The notes under the pieces: model-generated
The model's input: only the letters and a program-made list of their open reading frames with translations
The model's database searches: none
What the model was told of the DNA's origin: nothing
Shown here: piece after piece, positions 44,925 through 53,349 of the stretch
How positions within the stretch are numbered: the first letter of the stretch is position 1
Layout: every line of letters starts with the position of its first letter
Assembly (NCBI RefSeq): GCF_900105245.1
Contig: NZ_FNSZ01000001.1
Location: 5,578,001 to 5,642,000, forward strand
Source: Streptomyces sp. 1222.5
GTDB lineage: Bacteria > Actinomycetota > Actinomycetes > Streptomycetales > Streptomycetaceae
Direction: 5' to 3'
Length of the DNA: 64,000 nt
Position numbers and translations under genes: made by a program

Positions 44925-44941
44925 TTGCAAATAACTTGCAG
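44925..44941. promoter_or_regulatory. Nur (nickel regulator) box upstream of sodF
   Basis: TTGCAA, five bases, then TTGCAG lies 24 bp before the sodF start. It matches the recalled Nur-box pattern tTGCaa-N5-ttGCaa with one end-base difference. AT content is higher than in the surroundings. Confidence 0.85.
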
Positions 44942-44977
44942 GTACACGCTAGCAACAACTGCGTTGGGGCAACAGAA

Positions 44978-45006
44978 AGGCCCCCACGTGTCGCACGTGG
45001 GGGCCT
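44978..45006. terminator. Terminator downstream of the first amino-acid permease
   Basis: A perfect 13-bp stem (AGGCCCCCACGTG with CACGTGGGGGCCT) with a 3-base loop lies 24 bp beyond the permease stop on the reverse strand. Confidence 0.85.
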
Positions 45007-45030
45007 CGCCGGCGTGGCCGGGACGCGGGG

Positions 45031-46416
45031 TCAGCGGACGGCGCGGGCCCGCTGCCAGCCGTAGCCGGCCGCCGCCAGCGCCAGGGTCATGGCGCCCGTG
45101 GAGTAGAGCTGCACCCGGGTGTCGGGCTGGCGGGCCATGAGGACGAAGATCGCGACCATGCCCGCGAGCGCCACCCAGGTGAGGTACGGGAACGCCCACA
45201 TCCGCACGACCAGCCTCTCCGGCGCCTCCCGCTCGATCCGGCGGCGGAGCAGCAGCTGGGAGACCGCGATGAAGATCCAGACGACCAGGATCACCGCGCC
45301 GATCATGTTCAGCAGCCACTTGAAGACGTCGTCCGGCCGCCAGTAGCTGAGCAGCACACAGACGAAGCCCAGCACGCAGGAGACGAGCACCGCGATCCGC
45401 GGGACCCCGCCGGACAGCCTCCCCAGCGCCCGCGGACCCTGTCCGCGCTGCACCAGGGAGTAGGCGATGCGCGAGGAGCCGTAGATGTTGGCGTTCATCG
45501 CGGACAGCAGGGCCACCAGCACGACCACGTTCATCAGCTGGCCGGCGCCGGGAATCCCCAGGTGGTCGAGGGCGGCGACGTACGGGCCCTTCGCCACGAC
45601 CTCCTCGGAGTCCCACGGGACCAGGGTCACGACGACCGCCATGGAGCCGATGTAGAACAGCGCGATGCGCCACATCGCCGTACGGACGGCGGACGCCACG
45701 CCCTTGACCGGGTCCTCGGACTCGGCCGCGGCGATGGTGACCGTCTCCAGGCCGCCGTACGCGAAGACCGACGCGAGCAGGCCGATGATCAGGCCGTTGC
45801 TGCCGTGCGGGAGGAAGTCCGTCAGGTTCGAGGCGCCCGGGGCGTCCGTGCCCGGCAGCACACCGGCGATGGCCAGCACGCCGAGGACCAGGAAGAGGCT
45901 GATCGCGCCGACCTTCAGCGCGGCGAACCAGAACTCGAACTCGCCGAAGTTCTTCACGGCGGCCAGGTTCGTCCCGCAGAACACCACCATGAACAGCGCG
46001 ACCCACAGCCACTCCGGGGTGCCGGGCAGCCAGCCGGAGACGATGTGCGCGGCGCCGATGCCCTCCAGGCCGACGGCCGTGCACAGCAGGATCCAGAAGG
46101 ACCAGCCGGCGGCGAAGCCGGCCCAGGGGCCGATCGCCCGCTCGGCGTGTGCCGAGAAGGACCCGGAGGACGGGTAGGCGGCCGACATCTCGCCGAGCAT
46201 CCGCATCACCAGCATCACCAGGAGGCCGGAGACCGTGTAGGCGATCACGATGGACGGTCCGGCGGCGGCGATGCCCGCTCCGGATCCGACGAACAGGCCC
46301 GCGCCGATCACCCCGCCGAGGGCGATCATCGACAGATGGCGCTGCTTGAGGCCGTGGGAGAGGGAGGCGCCCTCCCGCTGCTGCGGGGGCGTCCCGGTCT
46401 TCGTACTGCTGGGCAT
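45031..46416 (-). CDS. Amino-acid permease (APC family), first of two
   Basis: A 461-residue permease with 12 membrane helices. The family start LKQRHLSMIALGGVIGAGLF and the EFEFWFAALKVGAI region are typical of proton-coupled amino-acid importers of the AnsP/GabP type. It closely resembles the permease at 55037-56455 (shared stretches: RMLGEMSAA, SGSFSAHA, FGEFEFWFA versus YGEFEFWFA). Substrate cannot be read. It lies between sodF and the sulfonate operon. Confidence 0.9.
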   Translation of the reverse strand: MPSSTKTGTPPQQREGASLSHGLKQRHLSMIALGGVIGAGLFVGSGAGIAAAGPSIVIAYTVSGLLVMLVMRMLGEMSAAYPSSGSFSAHAERAIGPWAGFAAGWSFWILLCTAVGLEGIGAAHIVSGWLPGTPEWLWVALFMVVFCGTNLAAVKNFGEFEFWFAALKVGAISLFLVLGVLAIAGVLPGTDAPGASNLTDFLPHGSNGLIIGLLASVFAYGGLETVTIAAAESEDPVKGVASAVRTAMWRIALFYIGSMAVVVTLVPWDSEEVVAKGPYVAALDHLGIPGAGQLMNVVVLVALLSAMNANIYGSSRIAYSLVQRGQGPRALGRLSGGVPRIAVLVSCVLGFVCVLLSYWRPDDVFKWLLNMIGAVILVVWIFIAVSQLLLRRRIEREAPERLVVRMWAFPYLTWVALAGMVAIFVLMARQPDTRVQLYSTGAMTLALAAAGYGWQRARAVR

Positions 46417-46463
46417 GGGCGCGGCTCGTCCAGTGCTCTAGGAGGGCAAAAGTGCCCACAGTC

Positions 46464-46501
46464 TGGGCGGCCCGTCCGCTCACGCGAAGGGGCCGCCCAG
46501 T
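46464..46501. terminator. Terminator of the sulfonate operon
   Basis: CTGGGCGGCCC pairs perfectly with GGGCCGCCCAG over a 16-base loop, 36 bp beyond the tauD-like stop on the reverse strand. Confidence 0.75.
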
Positions 46502-46537
46502 ATCCGGACACCTGCCGTACGCAGCGTGGACGGCCGG

Positions 46538-47434
46538 TTACGCGGCGACGGCCACCGGCGTGTAGTGGGACGCGTCCCCCTCGATCGAGTAGCTCTCCTT
46601 GCCCTCGATGCCCACCGGGACGTCACCGGCGACGGTCACCCGGTGCAGACGGCGCGGCCGGCCGTCGTAGTTGTCGATGGCGTAGTGCTGGGTGATGCGG
46701 TTGTCGAAGAGGACGAGCTGGTTCTCCGACCAGCGGTGGCGCAGCACGTTCTCCGGCCGGGTGACGTACGCCTGCAACAGGTCGAGGACCTTGCGGGACT
46801 CGCCCACCGACAGGCCGGCGATCCGCTGCGCGAACCCGCCGATGAACAGTCCCCGCTCGCCGGTCAGCGGGTGGACGCGCACCACCGGGTGGGCGGTGCG
46901 GTACTTGATGGACGTGAACTGCGCCCGCTGGGCCGCCTTGTCCTCGTCGACGTCCTCGTCCGGCACCGCGTAGTCGTAGTCGTTGGTGTGCTCCGCCCAC
47001 AGGGTGTCGGCGAGGCGCCGCAGCGGCTCCGGCAGGTCGCGGTAGGCGGCCGCCGCGTTCGCGATCAGGGTCTCGCCGCCGTACGGCGGGACGGTGATCG
47101 AGCGCAGGGTGCTGGCCTGCGGCGGGTTGAGGACGAAGGTGACGTCGGTGTGCCAGTGGTTGGCGCGGCCCCGCTCGCTGTCGACCGGCAGCACGTTCGG
47201 GGCGTCGTCGACCGCGCCGACCGTCGGGTGCGCGGTGGTCAGGTCGCCGAAGTGGCGGGCGAAGGCCTGCTGGCCGGCGTCGTCCAGGGTGCCGGCGTCG
47301 AAGACGAGCGCCTTGTGCACGTTCAGGGCCTCGCGGATCGCGGCGACCTCCTCCGGGGCGAGCGGCGCGGAGACGTCGACGCCGGAGACCTGCGCGCCGA
47401 TGCGTGCGGTGACCTTGGTGATCTCGATTGACAT
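46538..47434 (-). CDS. TauD/TfdA-family Fe(II)/2-oxoglutarate dioxygenase
   Basis: A 298-residue oxygenase that hydroxylates a sulfonate or sulfate ester so that sulfite or sulfate is released. Iron ligands His95, Asp97 (HWHTDV) and His250 (TQHYAIDNY) are present, and Arg261 should bind 2-oxoglutarate. The ATG at 47434 follows GAGAGG. It is the last gene of the ssu-type operon, 20 bp beyond the flavin monooxygenase. It could act on taurine or on alkyl sulfates (AtsK type); sequence alone does not decide. Confidence 0.9.
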   Translation of the reverse strand: MSIEITKVTARIGAQVSGVDVSAPLAPEEVAAIREALNVHKALVFDAGTLDDAGQQAFARHFGDLTTAHPTVGAVDDAPNVLPVDSERGRANHWHTDVTFVLNPPQASTLRSITVPPYGGETLIANAAAAYRDLPEPLRRLADTLWAEHTNDYDYAVPDEDVDEDKAAQRAQFTSIKYRTAHPVVRVHPLTGERGLFIGGFAQRIAGLSVGESRKVLDLLQAYVTRPENVLRHRWSENQLVLFDNRITQHYAIDNYDGRPRRLHRVTVAGDVPVGIEGKESYSIEGDASHYTPVAVAA

Positions 47435-47454
47435 GCGGGTTCCTCTCGTGCGGA

Positions 47455-48789
47455 TCAGGCGAACGCGGGGGTCAGGTACTGGTTGGCGGGGCGGGGCAGG
47501 CCGTAGCGCTCCCGCAGGGTCCGGCGGGGGCCGTACCCGGTGCGCAGCAGGCCGCGGGCGCGCAGGAGCGGTACGACGTGCTCGACGAAGGCGTCCAGGC
47601 CGGAGGGCAGTACGGCGGGCATGATGTTGAAGCCGTCGGCGGCTCCCCGGGTGAACCAGGTCTCGATCTTGTCGGCGACCTGTTCGGGCGTCCCGGCGAA
47701 GGTGAGGTGGCCGCGTCCGCCGCCGAGCCGGCCGATCAGCTGTCGTACAGTGAGCCGCTCGCGCCGGGCCAGCTCCACGACGAGCGTGTAGCGGCTCTTG
47801 GCGCCCTCGACGGCGGACTCGGGCGGCAGGTCGGCGGGCAGCGGGGCGTCCAGCTCCAGGGAACCGGGCTCCAGTTGCAGCAGGCTCTCCAGCCGGCCCA
47901 CCCCGTGGTCGTACACGATGTGGTCCTCCAGCAGCTGCTCGGCCGCCCGCGCCTCGGCCTGCGTGGACCCGAGCACGGGGACGATGCCGGGCAGCACCTT
48001 GATGTGTCCGGGGTCGCGTCCGGCCTGCGCGGTACGGGACTTGAGGTCGGCGTAGAAGGCCTGCGCGTCGGCGAGGGTCTGCTGCGCGGTGAACACCGCT
48101 TCCGCGTACCGGGCGGCGAACGCCTTGCCGTCCTCGGAGGAGCCGGCCTGCACCAGCAGCGGGTAACCCTGCGGGGAGCGGGGCACGTTGAGGGCGCCCG
48201 CGACGCTGAAGTACGTGCCCCGGTGCCGGGGCGGGTGGATCTTGCCGTCGTCGCCCCAGACACCGGCCGCCTTGTCGGCGACGATCGCGTCGTCCTCCCA
48301 GCTGTCCCACAGTTTCAGGGACACGTCCAGGAATTCGGCGGCGCGGGCGTACCGCTCGGCGTGCGCGGGCTCGGCGTCCAGACCGAAGTTGCGGGCCGCC
48401 TCGGCGCCGGCGGTGGTGACGATGTTCCAGCCGGCCCGGCCGCCGCTGATGATGTCCAGCGAGGCGAACCTGCGGGCCAGGTTGTAGGGGGAGTTGTAGG
48501 AGGTCGAGGCGGTGGCGATCAGCCCGATGTGCTCGGTGGCCGCGGCCAGCGCGGTCAGCAGGGTGAGCGGTTCCAGGGCGCCGGCCGGCCGCTGGGCGAG
48601 GTTGTTCCACAGCTGGGGGCCGTCGGCGAGGAAGAGCGAGTCGAAGGCGCCGCGCTCGGCGATCCGGGCGAGGTGCACGTAGTGCGCGAGGTCGGTGTGG
48701 GCGTACGGGTCGCTCTCCGGGAGCCGCCACGAGGCCTCGTGATGGCCGGTGTTCATCAGGAACGCGTTGAGATGGAGTTGCCGGGTCAT
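47455..48789 (-). CDS. Flavin-dependent monooxygenase (LLM class, NtaA/DmoA type)
   Basis: A 444-residue luciferase-like monooxygenase that uses reduced FMN. Conserved stretches are HLNAFLMNTGHHEASWRLPE at the start, AERGAFDSLFLADGP, and RRFASLDIISGGRAGWNIVT in the barrel. The group includes nitrilotriacetate, dibenzothiophene-sulfone and dimethyl-sulfide monooxygenases. In this sulfonate operon a C-S bond-cleaving role is likely. A flavin reductase gene is not adjacent and must be supplied from elsewhere. It lies between the ABC ATPase gene and the TauD gene. Confidence 0.9.
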   Translation of the reverse strand: MTRQLHLNAFLMNTGHHEASWRLPESDPYAHTDLAHYVHLARIAERGAFDSLFLADGPQLWNNLAQRPAGALEPLTLLTALAAATEHIGLIATASTSYNSPYNLARRFASLDIISGGRAGWNIVTTAGAEAARNFGLDAEPAHAERYARAAEFLDVSLKLWDSWEDDAIVADKAAGVWGDDGKIHPPRHRGTYFSVAGALNVPRSPQGYPLLVQAGSSEDGKAFAARYAEAVFTAQQTLADAQAFYADLKSRTAQAGRDPGHIKVLPGIVPVLGSTQAEARAAEQLLEDHIVYDHGVGRLESLLQLEPGSLELDAPLPADLPPESAVEGAKSRYTLVVELARRERLTVRQLIGRLGGGRGHLTFAGTPEQVADKIETWFTRGAADGFNIMPAVLPSGLDAFVEHVVPLLRARGLLRTGYGPRRTLRERYGLPRPANQYLTPAFA

Positions 48790-48907
48790 GGGCGTCCTTC
48801 GCTACGGACGGGTGCGGGGAAGTGGTGACGGCGCCGACGTGAGCCGGCCGGCGGACCGGCACGGCCGGGTACGGGAGCCGGTGCGGAAGAGGGAGCGGGG
48901 CCGCCGG

Positions 48908-49621
48908 TCAGCCGGCGTCCTCCGTGACGCCCAGCGCGGCGAGCAGCCGCGACCGGTACTCGTCGCGCGAGCGCCCGTGGTCGATGGCCAGGTCGAGGCC
49001 GATCCGGCCCTTCTCCAGGACGAGGACGCGGTCGGCGAGCACGATCGCCTCGTCCACGTCGTGGGTGACGAGCAGCACGGACGGCCGGTGGCGCTTCCAC
49101 AGTTCGCGCAGCAGGTGGTGCATCCGGATCCGGGTGAGCGCGTCGAGCGCGCCGAACGGCTCGTCGGCGAGCAGCAGTTCGGGCTCGCGGACCAGGGAGC
49201 GGGCGAGCGCGGCACGCTGCGCCTCGCCGCCGGACAGTTCGCCCGGCCAGGCCCGCTCACGGCCGCCCAGTCCGACCTCCGTCAGCGCCGCCCTGCCGCG
49301 TTCCTCGGCGTCCTTGCCGTCGAGCCCCAGGAGGACGTTCGCCAGCACCCGGCGCCAGGGCAGCAGCCGGGAGTCCTGGAACACCACCGACACCCGCTCG
49401 GGCGCGGTGAGCCGCCCGTCGCCGACGACCCCGTGGTCCAGGCCGGCGATCGCCCGCAGCAGGGTGGACTTGCCCGAGCCGCTGTGCCCGAGCAGGGCCG
49501 TGAACTGTCCGGCGGGCAGATCGAGGTCGATGCCGTCGAGGACGGTGCGGCCCCCGAAGGAGCGGGTCAGGCCCTGGATCCGGACGGTGGGCCGGGTCAG
49601 CTGCTCAGTGTGCGGCGCCAC
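48908..49621 (-). CDS. ssuB: ABC transporter ATP-binding protein for sulfonates (SsuB type)
   Basis: A 237-residue ATPase. Walker A GHSGSGKST is at 45-53, the Q-loop in VFQDSRLLPW at 80-89, signature LSGGEAQR at 129-136, Walker B LLLADEP at 149-155, and the switch His in LVTHDVDEA. GTG start at 49621 overlaps the permease stop by 25 bases. It energises import of aliphatic sulfonates, by analogy with the SsuABC family; nitrate/taurine importers are close relatives. Confidence 0.9.
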   Translation of the reverse strand: MAPHTEQLTRPTVRIQGLTRSFGGRTVLDGIDLDLPAGQFTALLGHSGSGKSTLLRAIAGLDHGVVGDGRLTAPERVSVVFQDSRLLPWRRVLANVLLGLDGKDAEERGRAALTEVGLGGRERAWPGELSGGEAQRAALARSLVREPELLLADEPFGALDALTRIRMHHLLRELWKRHRPSVLLVTHDVDEAIVLADRVLVLEKGRIGLDLAIDHGRSRDEYRSRLLAALGVTEDAG

Positions 49622-50445
49622 GACAGCACCCTCCGTTCGACGAGACGGACCGCGCTGTCGGAGATCAGGCCGAAGACGCCGTAGATCAGCAGGCCGACCA
49701 GGATGACGTCGGTCTGGCCGTAGTTCTGAGCCTGGAACATCATGTAGCCCAGGCCGCTGGTGGCGTTGATCTGCTCCAGGACCACCAGCCCCAGCCAGGA
49801 GCCGGTCACGCCGAGCCGGAGTCCCACGAAGAAGCCGGGCAGCGCGCCGGGGATCACGACCTGGCGGACGAAGGCGAGCCTCGACAGGCCCTGTGCCTCG
49901 GCGAGTTCGACGAAGCGGCTGTCGATGCCGGACAGCGCGGCATGCGTGTTCAGGTAGATCGGGATGTAGACGACGATCGCGATGATGGCGATCTTGAAGG
50001 TCTCCCCGATGCCCAGCCAGAGGATGAACAGCGGGATCAGACCGAGGGTGGGGATCGCCCGGTTGAGCTGGACGGTTCCGTCGATCAGCGCCTCACCGGT
50101 CCGGCTGAGGCCGGAGGCCAGCGCGAGCAGCACGCCCGCGGTCAGGCCGATGGCGAAGCCGTACGCGGCGCGTTCCAGGGAGGTCAGCACATCCGTGGGC
50201 AGCGTGCCGTCCGTCCACAGGTGCCCGGCGGTTCTCAGCACTGTCCAGGGCGCCGGGATCGCCCCCGTGTCCAGGGTCCCGGCGGCCGAGGCCGCGGCCC
50301 ACAGGGCGAACAGCAGCAGCGGGCCGGAGAGCCGGGTGGCGGGCAGCCGCCGGCCGGGGGACAGGCGCCTGCGCCGGCGCACCTGGGGGAGTTCGGCGGC
50401 TTCGGGCGCCGCCACGGCGGTCGTCGTCGTGGTCACGGCGCTCAC
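49597..50445 (-). CDS. ssuC: Sulfonate ABC transporter permease (SsuC type)
   Basis: A 282-residue inner-membrane permease. A basic Pro/Arg-rich N-terminus (QVRRRRRLSPGRRLPATRL) is followed by six helices. The binding-protein-dependent permease signature is seen in RFVELAEAQGLSRLAFVRQV. The GTG start at 50445 overlaps the TGA of the binding-protein gene by three bases, so they are probably coupled. It forms the import channel with SsuB. Confidence 0.9.
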   Translation of the reverse strand: MSAVTTTTTAVAAPEAAELPQVRRRRRLSPGRRLPATRLSGPLLLFALWAAASAAGTLDTGAIPAPWTVLRTAGHLWTDGTLPTDVLTSLERAAYGFAIGLTAGVLLALASGLSRTGEALIDGTVQLNRAIPTLGLIPLFILWLGIGETFKIAIIAIVVYIPIYLNTHAALSGIDSRFVELAEAQGLSRLAFVRQVVIPGALPGFFVGLRLGVTGSWLGLVVLEQINATSGLGYMMFQAQNYGQTDVILVGLLIYGVFGLISDSAVRLVERRVLSWRRTLSS

Positions 50446-51485
50446 CTCCGGTACTCCGCCGGTACGGCCCTGGCGGCGAGGGACTCGAAGCGGTGGTCGA
50501 ACAGGGAGGAGACGTCGAACTTCTTCACGAACCCGCCCTCGGCGAGCAGGTCGGCGGTCTCCTGCTCCCACTTGATCGCCTCGTCCCAGCTGGGCGGGAA
50601 CAGCGGCTTGTTGGCGAGCTCGGTGATGGACTTCGCCTGCTCCGGGGTCAGGTTCTGCGTCTTGACGTAGAACTCCTCGTTCCACGCGTCCGGGTGTTCG
50701 TACTGCCACACCTGGCCCTTGGCCCACGCGGGGATGTAGGCGGCGATCGCGGCGGCCTTCGCCGGATCGTTCAGCACCGACTGCGGCGCCCACAGCAGGT
50801 TGAGCAGGTCGACGACGTCGGTCTCGATGGTGCGGGCGCCCTTGCCCCGGTACTGCTTCAGATACGCGGGCGCCTGGCTGTTGGCGAGCGGGGCCACGTC
50901 CACCTGGCCGGACTGCAGGGCGGTCAGGAACTGGTTGCTGGTCAGCGGGACCAGCTTCACCTCGTCGTACTCCAGGCCCGCCTGCTTCAGCGCCCGCAGC
51001 AGTACGACACCCTGGGCCTGCCCCTGCGAGAAGGCGAGCCTCCTGCCCTTGAAGTCCCGCACCGTGCGGATGTCGCTGCCGGGCTTGGTGGCGAAGAGGT
51101 AGTTGGGCCTGCGGGTGAGGTCGATCGCCACGATCTTCGCGTCGAAGCCCTGGTAGTGCGCCTGTATCGGCGGGATGCCCGCGTTGTTGGAGAGGTCCAG
51201 GGACTTGGCGCGGAAGGCGTTGATGACGTCGGGTCCCGCGCCGATGTTCACCCAGCTGGACACCGTGAACGGCAGTCTGGGCAACTTGGCCAGCCGGAAC
51301 TGTAGTTGCTGCACGTCCTGGTACGAGGCGATCCTCAGGCTGGTGCCGGCCGGCACCTTGTCGGCCAGCGGCTCGGTCGCCGCCCCCTTGGCGGCGGCGG
51401 ACGCGTCGCCCTTGGCGCATCCGCTGAGTCCCGCGGCGGCGGCGGACGCGCCGAGCAGGGAAGTGAGAAACACACGACGGTGCAT
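50442..51485 (-). CDS. ssuA: Sulfonate-binding lipoprotein (SsuA type)
   Basis: A 347-residue substrate-binding lipoprotein. The signal peptide ends at lipobox LSGC with Cys23. NIGAGPDVINAFRAKSLDLS, then FKGRRLAFSQGQAQGVVLLR, are typical of the SsuA/NrtA/TauA family. It captures organosulfonates outside the membrane. Its mRNA appears to begin with a Cys-ending leader peptide at 51599-51646, so expression probably responds to cysteine supply. ATG start at 51485 with GGGAG before it. Confidence 0.9.
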   Translation of the reverse strand: MHRRVFLTSLLGASAAAAGLSGCAKGDASAAAKGAATEPLADKVPAGTSLRIASYQDVQQLQFRLAKLPRLPFTVSSWVNIGAGPDVINAFRAKSLDLSNNAGIPPIQAHYQGFDAKIVAIDLTRRPNYLFATKPGSDIRTVRDFKGRRLAFSQGQAQGVVLLRALKQAGLEYDEVKLVPLTSNQFLTALQSGQVDVAPLANSQAPAYLKQYRGKGARTIETDVVDLLNLLWAPQSVLNDPAKAAAIAAYIPAWAKGQVWQYEHPDAWNEEFYVKTQNLTPEQAKSITELANKPLFPPSWDEAIKWEQETADLLAEGGFVKKFDVSSLFDHRFESLAARAVPAEYRR

Positions 51486-51598
51486 GGGAGGACTCCCGGG
51501 AGGAAAAGAGCGGAAAGGCAGGAGGAATTCCGGGAAAGACGAGCCGGAAGAAGAGAACTCACGCAGCGGGAAACACGCGCTTCATGCGCGGCAATGTG

Positions 51599-51646
51599 TC
51601 AGCAACAGAGGGTGCGACAGCTGGTGAGAGGGCTCATGACCAGCAT
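51599..51646 (-). CDS. Cys-ending leader peptide of the sulfonate operon
   Basis: A 15-codon reading frame gives MLVMSPLTSCRTLCC followed by TGA. The last six codons hold three Cys. An in-frame ATG three codons in (51637) gives MSPLTSCRTLCC. Upstream, TTGACA (51669-51674) lies 18 bases before GAACAT (51645-51650), which is seven bases before that second ATG, so the mRNA may be leaderless. Such Cys-rich leaders of sulfur genes stall ribosomes when cysteinyl-tRNA is short. The stop lies inside an imperfect hairpin (51567-51604). Confidence 0.7.
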   Translation of the reverse strand: MLVMSPLTSCRTLCC

Positions 51647-51691
51647 GTTCCTTTCCCGGTGCGAGGCCTGTCAACATTCCGAGTTTCTGAA

Positions 51692-52891
51692 TTAAATAGC
51701 CTCAGGTGACGCGCTCAGCGGGTCCCGGAACAGCACGTCGAGCATCACTGATCCGCCTGCCGTGGCGAGCACGGAGTCCGGGAAACTCGTCGGGAGCACG
51801 GCGGCCGAACGGGCCGTACCGGCCGCGTCCCGCAGCGCGCCGAGGCAGTCCTCGAAGTGGATGACCCCGACCTCGGTGACGACGACCGTCTCCGGGTTGA
51901 GCACGTCCAGCAGCAGCCCGGCCGCCCGCCCCGTCGCACGGGCCCGGTCCACCAGCAGCCGCCGCGCCACCGCGTCCCCGCCCGCCGCCGCGGCCACCAC
52001 GTGCATCGGGTTGTCCGAGCCGGTCACCCCGGCCGCCCGGGCCCGCCGGCACAGCGTCCGCTCGCTCAACTCCGCCTGGAGGCAGCCGGTACGGCCGCAC
52101 GCGCAGGGCTCGTCGCCGCCCGGCACCGGCAGATGGGCGATCGCCCCGGCCGCCGAACGCGGCCCGTGGTGCACCTCGTCGTTGGTCGCGAAGGCCGCGT
52201 CGACCATGTTGCCCACGAACAGGTGCAGCACGCTGCGGCTGCCCCGGGCCCGCCCGAACAGCCGCTCCGCGTTCACCAACGCCCGTGCGTGGCCGTCCAC
52301 ATGGACCGGCAGGCCGGTGCGGGCGCCGAGCAGGTCCCGCACCGGCACCTCCCGCCAGCCCAGCAGCTCGTGCTCGACGACGGAGCCGGTCTCCCGGTCC
52401 ACCCAGCCGCCGACCGCCACCCCGACACCCAGCGGGTGACGCCCCGGCACCCGCGCGAGCAGCTCCGCGAGCCCGTCGGCGGCCCGCGCCAGCACCGGGC
52501 CCGGATCGGTCCGTCCGTGCTGCAGCTCCCGCCGCGCCACCACCCGGCCACGCAGGTCCAGCAACGTGACCGTGGTGTACGGCACCGCCACGTGCACGCC
52601 GGCGACCAGGAACCGGGAGTCGTCCAGGTCGACGGGCACGTGGGGCCGGCCGACCCCGTTCGAGCGGCGGGGCGCGGCCGATTCCCGGATCAGGCCCAGT
52701 CCGGCGAGCCGGGCGCAGTGCTCGGTCACGGACGCCGGGGACAGCCCGGTCAGCCGGGCGACGGTGCTGCGCGCCACCGGACCGTGCTCCAGCACGGAAC
52801 GCAGTACGAGGCTGGCACTGGTGCGCCGCCGGTCGGGGTCGGCGGCACGTGGAACGGGGGAATCAAGGGTGGATACGGCGCTGCTGGGCAT
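51692..52891 (-). CDS. ROK-family transcriptional regulator next to the sulfonate operon
   Basis: A 399-residue ROK regulator. The winged HTH (SVLEHGPVARSTVARLTGLS) starts near residue 30. The ROK domain has the intact zinc motif Cys-x-Cys-Gly-x-x-Gly-Cys (PCACGRTGCLQAE) at about 262-269 and the typical VLHLFVGNMVDAAF stretch. ROK regulators normally sense sugars. This one sits 46 bp before the ssu leader on the same strand, and has its own leader peptide upstream. Whether it controls the ssu operon is inferred. The ATG at 52891 is chosen; longer readings extend into the leader. Confidence 0.85.
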   Translation of the reverse strand: MPSSAVSTLDSPVPRAADPDRRRTSASLVLRSVLEHGPVARSTVARLTGLSPASVTEHCARLAGLGLIRESAAPRRSNGVGRPHVPVDLDDSRFLVAGVHVAVPYTTVTLLDLRGRVVARRELQHGRTDPGPVLARAADGLAELLARVPGRHPLGVGVAVGGWVDRETGSVVEHELLGWREVPVRDLLGARTGLPVHVDGHARALVNAERLFGRARGSRSVLHLFVGNMVDAAFATNDEVHHGPRSAAGAIAHLPVPGGDEPCACGRTGCLQAELSERTLCRRARAAGVTGSDNPMHVVAAAAGGDAVARRLLVDRARATGRAAGLLLDVLNPETVVVTEVGVIHFEDCLGALRDAAGTARSAAVLPTSFPDSVLATAGGSVMLDVLFRDPLSASPEAI

Positions 52892-52967
52892 GGAGGACCG
52901 TCCTCGGGACCGGGGCCGACACATCTCGGAGTAGCGGAGAAGGCGAGGCGTGCCGGGAAGCCCGCCC

Positions 52968-53054
52968 CTACCCCGGGCGGCGACAGGTGGCCGTGCCCTG
53001 GCGTCGCAGGTCGACATAGCGACGCGACGTGAAGTACCGGGCCTGGGCAACCAT
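52968..53054 (-). CDS. Actinobacterial sulfur-type leader peptide (SRRxVDL family) upstream of the ROK gene
   Basis: A 28-residue peptide: MVAQARYFTSRRYVDL followed by RRQGTATCRRPG. It carries the SRR-x-VDL-x-R...A-x-C pattern of short leader peptides commonly placed before sulfur-assimilation genes in actinobacteria. No ribosome site is present. A promoter-like TAGCTT at 53062-53067 lies seven bases before the ATG, with TGGGCA 17 bases further up (53085-53090), suggesting a leaderless transcript. It ends 76 bp before the ROK start. Its role would be attenuation of the ROK gene by cysteine supply. Confidence 0.75.
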   Translation of the reverse strand: MVAQARYFTSRRYVDLRRQGTATCRRPG

Positions 53055-53349
53055 GCGGTCGAAGCTAGCAAAGGGCCCCCGCGCTGCCCAGACGGCGACC
53101 GACGGGCGAGACGGTTCCCGGACGGCGTTTGGTGGGATTCCACAGTCGGTGGCCGGCGCGGGGGAGTGAGCGGAACGTCGCTGCCTCAGTGACCGGTGTC
53201 ACGCCCGACCGCGTGTAGGAGGCACGGTTTGTGCGAAGGTCACGAAGGCGCCGTTACTCGCTTTGTCGAGCGCCGACGGTGATCACCTCGCGGGCGCTGG
53301 GATAGCGTCACGATGTCCCGACGTGTCCACACCATCCCGCGGAGTCCCC

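Noticed and set aside
46538..48862. Very long single frame across the dioxygenase and monooxygenase genes
   Set aside because: The second half is a shadow of the monooxygenase gene in another frame. The real dioxygenase starts at 47434 with its own ribosome site and matches the TauD family.
53220..53349. Biotin-regulator operator before bioY
   Set aside because: I found no BirA or BioQ-like palindrome. Only ordinary promoter-like sequence is visible.
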